The notes: generated from the sequence alone by a model not told the origin. Positions 36,566-51,242 are shown, counted from the stretch's first letter. The stretch: 64,000 nt of DNA from Oenanthe sinensis (GCA_028671895.1 CM053809.1:31843501-31907500), one strand, 5' to 3'. Translations and numbers: made by a program.

Positions 36566-39500
36566 CTAAATTGGGCTAAAAAGGGTAGCTAAACCTTGAT
36601 CAATAGTAATTTGAAGCTTTCCATATGTCATTAGAGACTTTTGTTTACATTTGTATGTTCCTTTCCCTCTAGCCAGGACTTCACCGTCCGAGTCTATGAT
36701 CCCTTCCTTGGATGGATCAGCAGTTTGTGAACCAGGTTCCAAAATGAAGGCTTTCACCTATAATTTATCATATATAAAAGCATATGATTAATATATACAT
36801 TACTTACCATCACATGTATGAAACTCTTGCATATACATCTTTATTTGAGCATTTCATGTTGTGCACATCTCACCCTCCAAGTCAGACATTGTACATTTAG
36901 TTTGGTTTATCTATTTTTATTTTTTAGGCAATCATATTTCAGGATCAGAATGTATTGTACCATGCTTTGTAATGCTTTGTACTTCTAACTGTACAAAGTT
37001 ACAATGAATATACCATTACAGTAGTCAGTACAAGGAGGCCAATTATCAACACCCTTGCTTTTGTCAAAAAGACTTTTCAACCCAGAAGACTTGCCCACTT
37101 CTCACAATATAACAACTTAATTTATTTAAAAAAATTAAGTATGTTTATTGGCATATATCTACAGCCAGCTAACTGATGGCCAACTAAAATTGATTCTCAA
37201 GGCTTTCTACTTTTGATGTTAAGCAATGAAATATTATGCGGTACAGAGTCATAATACTGAAACATAACAAGTATTTATTGAATTATCAGGTTGGCTTAAT
37301 GCTTACTAGTCTGAAATTAAACTCACCTTGAGGTACAACACATCAGGTGATTTGACATGGCTGCCGTTGTTCAATTCAATCATTAAAGCTAGCAAGGATA
37401 ACTTGGAGCAACTTCTCATTATGATCAGGTCCAAATATCCATCTGAAAACTGCAGATAAATCAGCAAAAGAAAGTAACTAAATACTATATGTATACTTCA
37501 AATTAAATGTTCTGATGAAAATTGGTAATAAACAGAGTCCAGCAAGTATGCATATAAGATCTCTATCAAATCATTAAAGGGTTAAATAGAAAGAATGGTT
37601 TTAATTTGTAAAAGTGAATAGTTTCAAAGGTCCCCAAACTGTATCAATTGAATGGGGTAGAATTGCAACTCTGGAATTCTCAAACCAACTTGGTAGGATG
37701 TAAAAGAAGAAAGAAGAACTATAAATAATTCCCTCCATCCCACATATCTCACAACCCTTAAAGATAGGCATGCCAATTTCAAGAAGTAAAAGGAACTCAG
37801 TTACAGCTCAAAATTGGTTCTTCAAGCTAGTAAAATTATTCAAGCATGTTAAAGATTTTTCTATACAATGAGTTTAATTTTGGTACCGATCAATTATTCA
37901 ATTTACATAAATTTAAACATGCACACGCCCATGTCTTCGCTGAGGCTTGAACCCTTGACCAAGAGAAGGGGGGTATCCACTAAACTACAATGCTAGGGAT
38001 TATATGACGAACTTATGATTCACATAAACATATGGCATAACTTTAGAATCGTGATGCAAGAACAAACGATTAAAAAAAGAGCATATTCATTGGTAAAAAT
38101 AGAAGGAAAGTGAAACTGCAAGGATATAAACCAGGAAAATTAAATATCAACCTTAGCATCAGGAGCTGCCATGGTGTCTTCACTACCCCAAGGTACATTG
38201 TGAAGCCAGACAGAAACAAAAGGGCCATCAATCTTTTTCCAGTTTAAATTCTGCAGGTCAACATTAGATTGTCGATATCCATGTTGTTGAATCTTAATTT
38301 GCACCTCTTGATTTGGACGACGAGTACAAAAGTCACCAACACATTCAACACCTTGCCCACCTAGTTTATCGCCAAATGCTTCATAGCCAGGTGCCGGTAC
38401 AAAATATATATGGCCGTTGTATGTACGCAAATGAAATATACGTTGAAGAGCCTGTAAAATCACTAATATTGAGTAACCAAACTTATCTTTAAAAATATAT
38501 ACCAACCAGCTTTCAGAATATCACTTTTGGACACCCTCAAACCGTGAGTGTACTTCTATGCTAATTAAGAATAACTATAAAACGGAGTCTCATAACACTT
38601 GCCATTTCAATTTGACAATTTCACTTTATGCCAAAGTGACTCCTATGATTGCAGATGGAAAAAAACCTTCAAAAAACTAATTGATAACACCATTTGATCT
38701 ACTTTTCCTATGAAATAGTAGTATTAAAAAAAAAAAAAATGGTGTTCATTATAACCAACACAACTGTCATTCGGAAAATGAGAAAACTGAAATGCCAGAA
38801 CAACATTGAAGTTGTTGAATTTCTTACATAAAAATCCATCCGTGCACTTCCCATCCATCTAAATTTTTCTGACTCAATGTCAATATCAGCTACCAAACCT
38901 GAAAACAGCTAGTTATGAACCTTATGGTTATAATAAACAATAAAATTTGTATAAAACTATAGAAGTATGAAGTCATCAAAAGACATCCACCAATAGAAAG
39001 TGGAAGCTTGATAAAGAGCTGAAACTACACCCAAATTATAATTCAATAGCGAAGCATATTCTATAGTTTGTCTGTACCCCAAGCAAGCATCAAGACACTA
39101 TAGAATCTGGTTTCCCCTTGCAATATAGTTGCTACGTCCAATGAACGCTTATGTCCTGTTGATGATAGAACCGGGAAAGAAAAGTTTATTTTAAATAAAT
39201 ATAATCATGAATATTAATCACTATACGTTCATAACTTTTATCAAAATATAGAATGACAATTTGCAACCTCGAATAATAGCAGAAACTGCATGAAGAGCTG
39301 TACAGGGTTGATCAACTGTATCCAGAAGAGATTTTGCCATGCCATTTCCTGTTCCTGCATCCAAAACATTGCACATCTAACAACACTTTAATACACAACC
39401 ATCACCTTTAGTATTGAAAACTACATGAAGATCTTTCCGTTTGATGCAAGTTTAACTGCTAACTAATTGGTATTATGTACCAAGATAAAAAAAATGGGTA

Positions 39501-42500
39501 CATAATGAAGTACATACACTAAAGATATCATGCCCAAATCAATTTGGCATTTCCGGAGTAACAAATTATTGTATAATATTATAAAACGATCATATAGATT
39601 TAGTAAGCAGACTACTCGAAATCATAGATAAATGAATAATTAAATAACACACAAGCATTGATATTATTCTGAAATTCTATCAACTTAAAAGTTTTAAAGA
39701 TAATTCTTCAACAATAATGTTATATATGAAAATCAGACTAGCTGGAAAATACGAAGAAAACATTAATAGTATAGGATCAATTTGTCTTGAAGAGTGGACC
39801 AATCCCTCGAATCCGGTAAATTGATGCATCAAAGAGGCAAAGTTTTATGATTTCAAGACAATGAAAATTATCTGAAATGTACAAATCAGAAAAAAGGATG
39901 AATAGCTACACAAATAAATGAGCTGATACGTTCAAGGAACTTTAGGATACTATGGTAGCAAAACTTGACACGGGAGAAGGTTACAACTTACAATGTCGTA
40001 TGAACAACCAAGTATTATTGAGAGTCATTGTCTGTTTTAAGTTATCAAGGCAGATACTTTAGAGAATGGTGATCTAAGAGAACGGCATACTTGCTAAAAA
40101 ATCATTTAAATCCTGTTTACTTTTTAACGAAAAGTTCAGACACTATTTTTCCGGTACAAAATTTCTAATTTTAAAAAATGTAACCAAAATACCTTAGATG
40201 TCCTAGTTAATATTTGATTAGGTAGCATCGCACTGGAACATAAGTTAGAATTGTGATGGGATATATGACATTAAATAGCATATAACTATGATAAATATTA
40301 ATATATATATATATATAATATATCAAACATTGACTTACTCTCTGGTTGATAAAAAAATATCCTTAAAAATCATTCATTTTATCTTATAATTTTCTTCAGT
40401 CACTCAAAAATTCTTAACACTCCGTTTATTAGGAACGAATGAAATGTGATTAAATGGAAAGAATTTTTTTTCACTTTGTAGACATTATTCATAATTTACA
40501 TAATTACATGACATACTCTGTTCCATTCCCACAAATATAAATTAATGCCCAGTCCCACCAATTTACAGATAATTGCTCTTTTCATCATGCTACTCATATC
40601 CTTAACAAACTCAATCTTAATAAAATTTCACTAAACAATTTAATAATTAATTTGAATCCATCATATAATTAATGTGTTTATTTAATTCAAAATTAACAGA
40701 TTACAATACTTTTCAGTCTGAACAAATCATCACTCCAAAATTTATATTTCATTTATCCCTGGGATCTTCTAGCTCCTTTTTTCTCATCTTTTACTCCGTC
40801 AAATTTTCTTTCCATACAAATAACATATGATTTCATCTAGTTCCATTTTGTTCTGCCACTACAATTTTAGGATGTTGAAAATGCTAATCAAGCAGCACTG
40901 TGAGGAGAAACAACAGTATTAAAGATGGCAATGTTACTGAATTTCAGGGTAGACTAACGAGCAGACAATGAATACTTAATACAATTAAATAACAAAAATA
41001 AAAATAGATAGACATCAGATATTGGACGCCATATAATTAGAATATAACAAAAGCAGTGACCATGGTAATCTACAAGGTTTAATTGTTATTACTGATCTGT
41101 TGCATAGTTTCACTGAAAAATCAAGTGTTAAAAGGTTATATTAGAATATAATGACAACTGAATGTTTTCCAGAGAAATTAAGCCATATAAACTTACTAAA
41201 GTGCATATGAAAAGTGCCAAATAGATATTTTTTGCCCAATGATGTGACAAGATATTAATGTACATGGAGTATTACCACCCACAACAAAGTGAAATTATAT
41301 GAGAGAGAGAGAGAGAGATGTTAACCAAAAACTAAACATGAGAATATCCTACTAGAAATAATACTACAAACCTGCAGGCACTACTCCAAGAGACATCTTT
41401 ATTGCTGATTCCCAATCTTCCCTCTCCATAAGTCCATTTACAACCTACTAAAAAGGACAACCCATAGAGGGAAGGGAGAAAAGTTATGATCTTATAGTAA
41501 CTTCTGCAAACTAAAAAAAAAAAATATAATACATAATGTTCCCCTTTTTACGAACCAAAAGAGCTGCAGCACTGATGTGTTTATATCATATCATATATGT
41601 AAACAACCCAATGTATATATGCAAACAACCAACTTGTTTTTTGTATTTTAATTTCAAATATTAGATGATTAGTCTAGTTTCAAGTTTATTTTGTCAATAA
41701 TTTCCTATAATTAAATGCAGAATCAGCCCAAAAGTAGGAACTTAAAAGTCTTATGCATCACTACTACAAAAGGCTTGGAAACTGTAAAATCCTTGCATCA
41801 TTGATACATTATTGATGCGGATATAAATGTATTTAATTTGGTATTAAGATATTTGTATTATTTAATTAGAAATATTCTATGGTAATAGAGTCATATAAGG
41901 GGTAGTTCCCTTTTATCTAATATGTATTATTCTCCAAATTTACTTGTTTACCAAAATTTAGGATCTCCCATTATTTGACAGAGGCTTGCTTGAATACGTG
42001 AATTAATTAGTATTTTAAAATAACCCCTTGAATTAAGGAGTGTTTCTACTGATTCTTTGTAGAGATAGGTTTTTTCTCTTGTTCTCAGTTGTATCCTACA
42101 TCATCCTTAAAAACCAGAACTCTGAAAGTAGAAAAGATAATTACAAACACTACATTAACGGCCGTAGCTAATACCCGATTGTATATCTTCTATGTAGCAA
42201 AATTTTAAAACATTACACATTTACAGATTTATTTCTTCTAATTCGTGCATGCAAGTAAAAATTTCTTTAGAATTGATGTTTAAAGTTTAGATTAGTTTTA
42301 TCTATATATTGTAGGAAAACAAACACAAATTCCTTAGCTCTGGACTACATTTCCCTAGCAACAAGGAAAAACAAAAGCTTTTAAGAAGCACTGAAACCTG
42401 AATTGAAAGAAAAAATGAGACAGTGAGTCAGCATGACTTTAGAAGTCGCAACTCGCAACCATGCCAACTGGACAAAACTGTGCAGAAGCTGATTCACACC

Positions 42501-45500
42501 GATGACTTTATTTCCATGTTGGGACTTAACTGAAGATATTTTCAAGAGAATAGTCCCCTTCATAGCTCTTCCTCGCGAAAAAAGGGATATTTTCTACTTC
42601 TATTCACCTCTAATTTATCTCTTTCTTGTAGAAGTGACAACCTAGGTAGTTCTCTACGGAAGATTATTATTGTAATTTATGCTAGTAGTATTACTTTTAA
42701 CCTCCAACTCAAGAATATAGCACACTGCACACCTTTAAATATTTTTTGAGTTAGAATTAGTGGAACAAGGGAAGAAGATTCCATTGAATCATTGCTGGAT
42801 TTTTTATCATTGTTCATCCCATTTTGTATCTTTCTTCTATATGTTTATCGCTATCAAATGTGAGCCCTAACATAATTGGAGTTTTAAATATCTTATATGC
42901 ATCGGTTAAATCTATTTTCCAGTAACTGACTTATAGTATTTATTGCCAAGTCATGGTTGTATGATTTGATCATGATTTATATTTTAGTCTACAATAATAC
43001 GATTAATGCTAGCAGTTAGCAATTGATCAACTACTATTAATAAATTGTGTGAAGAATCAAAAATGAGACAATATTCATTCAAGCTATTATATACGTGCAT
43101 GTTTTAGTTGATGCAAATATAGATAAAAGTGCACAAGTTCTGTTAATAAATTCCATAAAACTCAATGTGTTCGCATGTTTTAATATTTGAATATGGTGAC
43201 TAACAAAGATAGTACAGTGGAATACTTATGTTGTATGTCGACTTATTTAGAATCAAGGAATCATTAAATCAACCGTGTCAATCATAAAATCACAGCTACT
43301 AATTGGCGTAGAGTATTACCTAGATTATTTTTCAAAACTGGTTAAACTAAGCTTATTTGATCTAATATTCAAATAAAAATATAATTAATATTTTGACAAT
43401 ATTCCTTGTGTATCAAATGTACTATCTGTTCAACTCTGTGTTGGTTTCAGGCGATTAACATATATACGACTATTTTGGGTCAAAAAATTAACCAAGAAAA
43501 TGCAAAAGGGTATGGCATGCTAGTATGTGCAGTATGTTTGGTTCAACGAATGGCCATCCACAGAGCCACTGACTTACTTTGTAGAGTACTAGGTTCAACA
43601 AATGTCCACAATCCACACCAAAACTTAAGTGGACAATTGGATCCCTAATATATAAAAGTTAAAACACAGAATGTTCGTTAACATGTGTTATCATATTTGC
43701 ATACTCTATCTCTACGAATGTAGTGAAGGCAGGTGTAACTTGTCACACAATATTTTCAGAAACAACGTATAGAGTGCTTGCAATAAGCTGTTTTTGGGGA
43801 AGGGCAAAATTATGTCTCAAATTAAGTGTTCGTGCTCCAAAATATACTGATTAGATTAAAGATTGAGGAGAAAAAACAAACCTCGACCAATACTCCATCC
43901 CCACTGACACAAACAATACCATCATATATCGACAGATCAATTTTATTGGCGATTTCCTTTGCGTGAAGCTGGTGTGTGGTTTCTGAGAAACAAAGTTTGA
44001 AAAAAACAAGTTTCGTGATCCATTACCAAAATAGGGACAGCATTTTAACTAAGATATAGTTGAACCCAACCTTGCATTGTAAATAAAATATTAGCATCAT
44101 CGAGTAATGGTTTTACATCAGCAGCAAAGATTTTAAGAGCAGATTTCCTTCCTCCAAATGGATTCACAAGTATGAGCAGCTTTTTTGGCCGTCCTGCTAC
44201 AAGAAGAAAGGGGGGCCAGAAAGAAACAGCAAAGCACTAGCAGTTTAGCTTTAGAACTACAGAAACATTTGTAGTGTGCACAATTAAGTGACTGAGGAAA
44301 GTAATGAAGGACACACTGAATAATGCAACACAACCATGTTTTAGTTAAAGTGTAGAGTAACCGAAAAAATCTCTCAAGACACAAAGATCTGATATTTAAA
44401 TTTTTTTTAAAAAGTCTTTCTCGTAAGAAGATAAATAGTTAATATTGAAAAATGACAACCAAAGGGTGAAAAGCACAAAATTAGCAGGAATACTAAAAGA
44501 ATCTTACCTATCTCAGGTACACAACAATTAAAATAACAGCAAACTGTGAGGCATGACTCTGAGCCATATTCTGCTCAGCCTCTAAAAGGGGCTCAGTTTT
44601 AGAGAACCAGAAAACGGGAAGAATGTGAGTTGGCAACCCTTGTTAGGTTAGGTAGAACAGTGTTTGGGTTAGGCGGAATCTACCCTTAATAGATTCCACA
44701 AAAAAGTTCCGAGGCATCATGGCAACCATTTTTTAGTCTGGATTCTCTATGACTTGCAATTAATGGTATCCATTCCACCCATCCGAATTAGATGAGACAA
44801 TGCTTATCAGCACTTCTGATTGATAAGGACAACCAGAGACATTCCCAAAGGAAACTTAATATAAGGAAAAAAACAATAGTGCTGATACAATCACTATAAC
44901 AAGCACATTGCACTAGACACGCCATCAAGAGGGCTTATTTTCAGATTCCCGAAAACTAAACATACTCTCTCAATCCCTCCCATTTAAATTGTCCGTGATG
45001 CAGAATTCTTAGGTTTAAGTTTTAAAAATTATAATATATTTCGATATATACCAATAAAGAATTTACATTTCGTACAAAAAGACATTTTTAGTAACAAAAA
45101 AACTCACTACACACACAAATAAGTGAATAACATGATCGTAAACGTAAAAATGCAGTTCATACTATACAATCATAAAATCAACTAATCATACATCCACGAA
45201 GTAAAATTCACTAAACATTTACACAATATCCACCATACATGTACACATATATCGATAATTATAACAATTTGAGCAAAATCACCTAAAGCATCCATCTTTT
45301 GTCGAATCATATTGGACCAAAACTGCAACGAAGACTCCGATAGCGGTTCGAACACGAAACTCTGTCGAACCAGAGCACCTTTACCTCCAAAACAACAAGA
45401 AGCATCAGATTTCTCAACAAGTGTCTTGAGGAAGATTCTAGAATCTTGAACGGAGAAACTGAGAACTTCTCTCTCGATAGTCAAGCTCCGGTGGCTATCG

Positions 45501-45601
45501 CCGTCGTTCCAGGTGAGTTTACCGTCGTATGTTAGGGTTAGGGTTGTGGTAGTTCCGTCGATTTTTACGAGGTCGGAGATGGTGTCTGAGGTTTGATCCA
45601 T
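36566..45601 (-). CDS. SPHK: Sphingosine kinase (long-chain base kinase), 10 exons, 488 aa
   Basis: ATP-dependent kinase that phosphorylates sphingosine/phytosphingosine, feeding ABA and stress signalling. Minus-strand exons: 45283-45601, 44071-44193, 43882-43982, 41372-41444, 39268-39354, 39078-39155, 38828-38898, 38152-38451, 37327-37449, 36566-36757 (1467 nt). Residues 112-121 hold LLILVNPFGG and residues 174-177 the nucleotide-binding SGDG, then GTGNGMAKS at 206-214: the conserved diacylglycerol/sphingosine kinase catalytic motifs C1-C3. Further conserved: LAWGLVADIDIESEKFRWMGSAR (residues 258 on, lipid-site Asp), WLHNVPWGSEDTMAAPDAK, SDGYLDLIIMR and the C-terminal VDSDGE-like IIDSDGEVLARG. 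Length equals Arabidopsis SPHK1 (about 485 aa). The N-terminal exon carries the plant-specific lipid-binding lead (TLTYDGKLTW). The first ATG in frame after 5' AT-rich leader was taken as start. Confidence 0.92.
41303..41318. repeat. Short (GA)n microsatellite in an SPHK intron
   Basis: About eight GA repeats just left of the exon at 41372-41444, that is, downstream of it in the transcript. Confidence 0.9.
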
Positions 45602-45774
45602 TTTAATTGAGAGAGTGATTTTTTGTTATTTGGCTTTAAACATTGTTAATCGATGCTTAATGGTTTTGTTAAGGATAAAGCGACAAAAAATGTCATCTTT
45701 TTAGTTAAAAATAATAAATTAGTTTCAAATAAATATATAATAATATAATATTATTAATAAATTTTGGATAAAGT

Positions 45775-46708
45775 CTAGGGCTGTTATGGGTTACAAAACC
45801 CTAATTGACCCTTATTTCGGCTGATTTAATTTAAAATAAAATAAAACTCGATATTAAATTGGATTAAAAAGAGTTCAACCCAAATTAATTGGATTGGGTA
45901 TGGATTGAAAATTATTTTACCCAACCTGAAACGTATATATTATATGCTACATAATATATAATTAAATCTGATATTTTATAGTTTCGTGATGATTTATAAT
46001 TTTAGATATTAATATAATAGTAATTATATATTTAAAATTTTAAATATTTATTAGATTAGTTATAAGTTTTATTATTTATGAACATATTTCGTTAATGTTA
46101 TTTTAATTTTGTTGTCATCTATGTTGAGATAATAAATTTTGTTATCGCAATTTATGTTGTGATATGTGGAAGTGTAAAATTTTAGGGTTAAATATCAAAT
46201 AGGTGACTGGTTGCGTCCAAGTGTATCAAGTAGGTGACTGATTGTAGGTGTATCAAGTAGGCGACTGATTGCAAATTTGACTCATTTTCCAGCCAACTCA
46301 ATCATTTTCCGGCTAAATAAAATATGCACAGAAAAATCTGAAAATAATTTATATGCGGTAAAATACCTCATCTTTGAACTTCCTAAACTCAAAATTATCG
46401 AAATTAAACTCAAAACTCAAAATTAAAATTAAATAAATTTGGGTGAAATTAAAAATTTGAAATTAGTGAGTAAATTGAGTCAAATTTGCAATCAGTCACT
46501 TATTTCCTGATATTTAATTCTAATTTTTTAATATTAGTTATAAACCGATCTAACCGAACCAACCCGACCTAAACCGGTTTAAATTGGGTAAGGTTGGGTT
46601 GTATAATATTTTTTAACGTAATAGGTTAAATTTTTTCAAACTAAACTAATTGGGTTGAGTAGAAAAAATGAATCAAACCCGACCAATCTAACCCACGAAC
46701 ATACCTAG
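45775..46708. mobile_element. TIR element (hAT-like) containing a nested second element
   Basis: The left end CTAGGGCTGTTATGGGTT and the right end read inward CTAGGTATGTTCGTGGGTT are imperfect inverted repeats, followed on both sides by ACCC/GGGT-rich text ('acccaa', 'ttgggtt', 'aaccggtttaaa'). This end type (TAGGG-TGTTCGTGGGTT) is familiar from plant hAT-like MITEs. No 8-bp target duplication could be aligned, so boundaries are approximate. Confidence 0.5.
46185..46520. mobile_element. Nested 336-bp TIR element related to the 10158 Mutator-like element
   Basis: Begins GGGTTAAATATCAAATAGG and ends, read inward, GAATTAAATATCAGGAAATA followed by AGTGACTGATTGCAAATTTG; the left end continues with AGGTGACTG repeats and the same GACTGATTGCAAATTTGACTC. 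The first 14 bases are the same as the left end of the element at 10158, suggesting a related family. Left-end subrepeats AGGTGACTG..GTATCAAGT occur about three times (46201-46270). No clean target duplication was seen. Confidence 0.55.
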
Positions 46709-48205
46709 ATACAACTATACAAATGATCCATTTTAACATATATTGTATACTTCTACACGAATTGAATTGTGTCGTACTATATTATTATTATAATCAAACA
46801 ATAGATTTTTTTTCAATTATCAAATGAACCATAGAAAAGATCTCAATCATCCAATTTTGATAAAATATAATTTTAGAAAAGATATACCATAATACAAACT
46901 CTGTCACTAATAATTATCATTTTATACAATTTCTCACGAATAATATTATATTATATCTAAATTATATTTTTTATTTTAAAAATCCTACTAACCCTAAAAA
47001 AATTATTTAATATAGTTGTACTCATATTTAACTCAATTTCATCATTATTAAACTCTTTTATTTATTTAAAATCATGGCTTATAATTAAATTTTATGAATA
47101 TTAATATATAAACAACATTGTGCAGGAAAATGTAAAAAGAAATTAATAATAAAATCAATTATCATATTAAATCAGATATTTAAATTATATAAAATAATTA
47201 ATATATAATTTATTAATATCATCCGTACTTTGCACAGATTATAATATAGTATGATCTATAATTAATAAATTTTATATTAAAATATTTACTCATGCACTCA
47301 AATCTCTCACTTAAACTACTCGTCTAAACGGGATCTCATTTAAATTATTAAAATGCACATATATATCACTTTCGTTAATGAATGACCAACAATTTAATGG
47401 AAATAATTAGAATTTTGAGATTTTTGTTAAATTATAAATCAGAAACCGTTATTATTAAAATATTCATTCACATTCCATTCGTGTTATATCAAGATCACAA
47501 TTTATAATTTATCGGATTAGTGGAATATTAGATTTAAAATTATCGAAACGTAGGCGCAAATAGATGAACAAATCGTTAATAAAAGTTTTTGGGTATAATC
47601 TAGTTAAAATTAACATTTTTCATCAAAATTGTAACATGTTAACAATGTGATACATATGTGTATTTTAATAGTTTAAATGAAATATGGTTTAAATGAGATA
47701 TTTGAGTGTAATAAGTTACAACTTTGATATAAAAACCTTTGATTAATTATATAATATGGTTATATTTTATATATTGTGTTGTGGTATATCGTGTGATTTG
47801 ATATATATGTTAATTTAATTTGTAATTTGAAATTGTCAATTCTAATTGTATACATAAAATTATAAATTATATTATTTTATAATATATATCATGCTTATAA
47901 TTTACAAAACATTATATATCTATATATCTATATCTATGAGTAGGGATCCAGAGAAAACTTTTTAGATAGAAAACTCAGAGACCACCATCTACACCGTTCA
48001 TTATATAATTAATAAAATTGTAATAATTTCCAAATACATGTAAATAAATGTCAAACAACTGAAAAGGAAACTAATATTCTAATTTAATAGTCTAATTTAA
48101 TATGAACTATGATGAATTAGAAACCAATGTTTGATAAAAGTACCTTAATTTTTTTTAAAATATTAATTTTTTTTAGCATTCTCCCTATATCTATATATCT
48201 ATCTA

Positions 48206-49585
48206 TCTATATATATAATAGCATACATATTTTATGAGAAAATAAACTTGAACAAATATTAACCGTAGAAATTGCATTTTTATAATAATTTCTATTTTAT
48301 TTTAAAATTATTATAAACTATATATATTATATTTTTAAATTAATAATTCATATGATGTTCTTTAAATTTTAATTATTATTTTTAGATTAAAATTTTTAAC
48401 TTAATTATTTTTTAACAATTATTAAATATAAAATTTTGATGAGATAGTAGGAATAGCTCGGTGAGGCGGTAAGCTCGCGGGAATTTTAACTAATTTCTAA
48501 TAAATTTATGTCCGTGTTTAGTGCCGTGTGATCCTCGGGCAATTTTGTTTTCTCATTATTAATTAATTAATTAATGATATATCATTAATGTTTCAAAATT
48601 TTATATTAGAAGATCATTTTAATTTAATTTATGTTTCAAACCAATTTTACTTCTTACATATATTTAAGACTGTTAGTAGTTTTCAAATTTGAATTTGTTA
48701 TTTCTTTTCCTGACTATGAAAGTCTTAAAATAAAAAAGATTATTTGAAGTCCAGCTTACTCCAAGAACCCATATGAAATTATTTAATTGTACTTTATTAG
48801 TTAATTTGAATTCTTTTATAATATCTTTTTGGAATGATGATGTGGTAGTTATAAAATAATTTTAAATTAATATTTAACTAATGTTTTGATTTAGAACAAG
48901 TGATAACTGACCAATCATTTATTCACGTTTTTTTTACGCGAATGGTAAAAAAATTAATTAACATTCCAAAAGTAGGCATAGATAACGTGACTTCTCAATT
49001 CACAAAAAAATTCAGTGTTTGTGCTATTGTGAAAAATTATAACAAAAAAATGATTATGACAAGTAATTGTCAAGGACGAGAAACTTTAAATATTATCTAT
49101 ATCTATAACTCTATTCTCTATTAATATTATTAACAACTAGATTTCATCATTCTGGTTTTTAAATTACAATAAGAATAAAATACAAAAAATGTGTTAGAAA
49201 ATAGACGAAGGAAGAAATATGCAAGTTATAAATATTGATAAAAAATTAAACGAAATGATTTATAATTTTTTATGCAATCATTCTTTATTAAATAGAAAAA
49301 ATAACTTAAAACTTTTATAATCAAGTAATAGGGGTGATGGCTAACAAAAATGTAATTAATATATATTTAATATATTTCACTTTATATTACTAAATATTTT
49401 ATTTATATTATAATTTATACTATTTAGTATTTAATTTATAATGTTTTTAAAATTAATTTTTAATATTAAAATAAATATATATGTTTTAATATATACTATA
49501 TTTATAAAAAATAGATATAAAATTTAGTTAAATTAACAGCTTAATTAATTGATCAGGCCGTGCATAGCACCCCAATGTTCCCTAG
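48206..49585 (+). mobile_element. Possible Helitron
   Basis: Candidate start TCTATATATATAATAGCAT preceded by A, and candidate end ...CCGTGCATAGCACCCC, a short hairpin (GTGC/GCAC), then CTAG at 49582-49585 followed by T. A 5' TC, a 3' hairpin about 10 bp before CTRR, and insertion between A and T are Helitron hallmarks, but the hairpin is weak and TC-rich starts are frequent in this AT-rich DNA. No Rep/helicase gene is present. Confidence 0.35.
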
Positions 49586-50606
49586 TAATTTTTTAAAGTT
49601 ATATGATGTTTGAACTGCTATTCTAAAAAATTTCATATTCAATCGTAAATCTGGAGGAATATAAAAATATGCCATGAGATGTGTTCTGAACTTTCAACTC
49701 ATTTCCTAAAACCTGTAATTTTAGTTGACTCGAGTAAATATAATTAATTAATTTTTACTATGATTACATATTTCTATCTTGCCTTATCACAATTTAAACT
49801 TTACGTTTTAAAGAAAATTTTATTCTCTCCTTATAGAATAATTTTGATGATTATTCGTTTCTTGAATATATGTTACAAGGATAGTTTCATTTAACTATTT
49901 ACGGTATTTCTTTGTAAAATATTAATTTTATGAACCTTTAATTCATTTTGCGGATTAAATAAATAATTAAACCGTTTCCTATTAATATTATTGCACTCTA
50001 TTCATATTTATGTGAAAGTTACTTTTTCAAAAAATATAATATAATACTTTTTAGAGTAATCTAATCAAATGAAGTTTATATTGAAAAAGAAAAGAATTAG
50101 TTTATAACAATTATATTACTATACATAACTTAAAAAATATACATGTTAACACATCATACAATATTATTTTTTAATTTTTTTTAGTTAATTGCCATAAACT
50201 AAAAATTTAAAATAACTAATTAGAATAAACGATTCAAGTATGTAATTTGAACGCGAACAACTCGAATTTGAACTCATTTATATATATAATTATTCGTATT
50301 CGTAACAATCTCAAACACAATTTTAATTTCGTTTAATTAAATGAGTTAAGTTGAGTATGTATCAAATTAAAACTTGATTTGAACTTTACAATTAAACTCG
50401 ACACAATTCATTATTATAAATATTTTTTTAGTTATATGTTGCAATTAATTTTTATTTATTTTCTTTAAATAATAAATTAATATTAAATAATAAATTTATA
50501 AATACATCTAACTCGTCTTATTTAAGTTGGATTCAATTAGTTCACAATTAAATTATACATTTACACACTCTTATCATCTTCGGGTGTGTTTTTAGGGAAA
50601 TTTTGT

Positions 50607-50979
50607 TTAGAGCAAGTCCAATGCAATATATTATAATACCAAATGTAAAAAAATCTAACTCTAATAGAGTTTCATATTTGAATACATTCATGTATAAATG
50701 TTTTTTTTCTATATTTGAAACTAATGAATCCATCCATTTTCACCGCATCATCAATAACTACAAATATTGTTTAAGAGTTAAACAATTATATTATTATACA
50801 TCATTAGATACCAAAAATATTTTAAAATGAGTAAAAATTTAAAAAGTTAGCTAAATTTGAAATTAATTATGAAACTAGTATTGAAGTGCAAATTTTATTT
50901 TAATACCAAAAAACACTTTTATTGTTATATTATAATAATAACAATAGATATTTAGCATCTAACATTAGACTTGATCTTA
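50607..50979. mobile_element. Tourist-like (PIF/Harbinger-type) MITE, copy 2
   Basis: Element 50610-50976 (367 bp), ends GAGCAAGTCCAATGCAATA and, inverted, GATCAAGTCTAATGTTAGATGC. Perfect TTA trinucleotides flank it (50607-50609 and 50977-50979). Internal blocks (taccaaaaaacacttttatt; tttagcatct) match copy 1 at 30923, so both belong to one family. Confidence 0.7.
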
Positions 50980-51242
50980 TATAATTTTTTGGCTAAATAA
51001 TATTATTTCAAGTTTATAAATTTCAATTTATATAATCGTTTGTTTAAGAATATGAATTTCATTTGAAATTCTGAATTTGATTAAACGTCATGTTTAAATA
51101 ATTATAAAAATTTGAAGTTTCATTTAAATTTAAAATATTTAAATATTAATATAAATATGACAATTTGATATAACAACTTAAATACAGTCATTTAAAAGAT
51201 ATTATTTAAAATGAAATCAAAATTTAAACAAAAACTCACCGT

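Noticed and set aside
37725..37770. Second Stowaway-like string (ccctccatcccacatatctc)
   Set aside because: Single end only, no inverted partner.
44962..45010. Stowaway-like end (tctctcaatccctcccattt)
   Set aside because: Only one end is visible; no matching inverted GGGAGG-type end or TA duplication was found nearby, so not called as an element.
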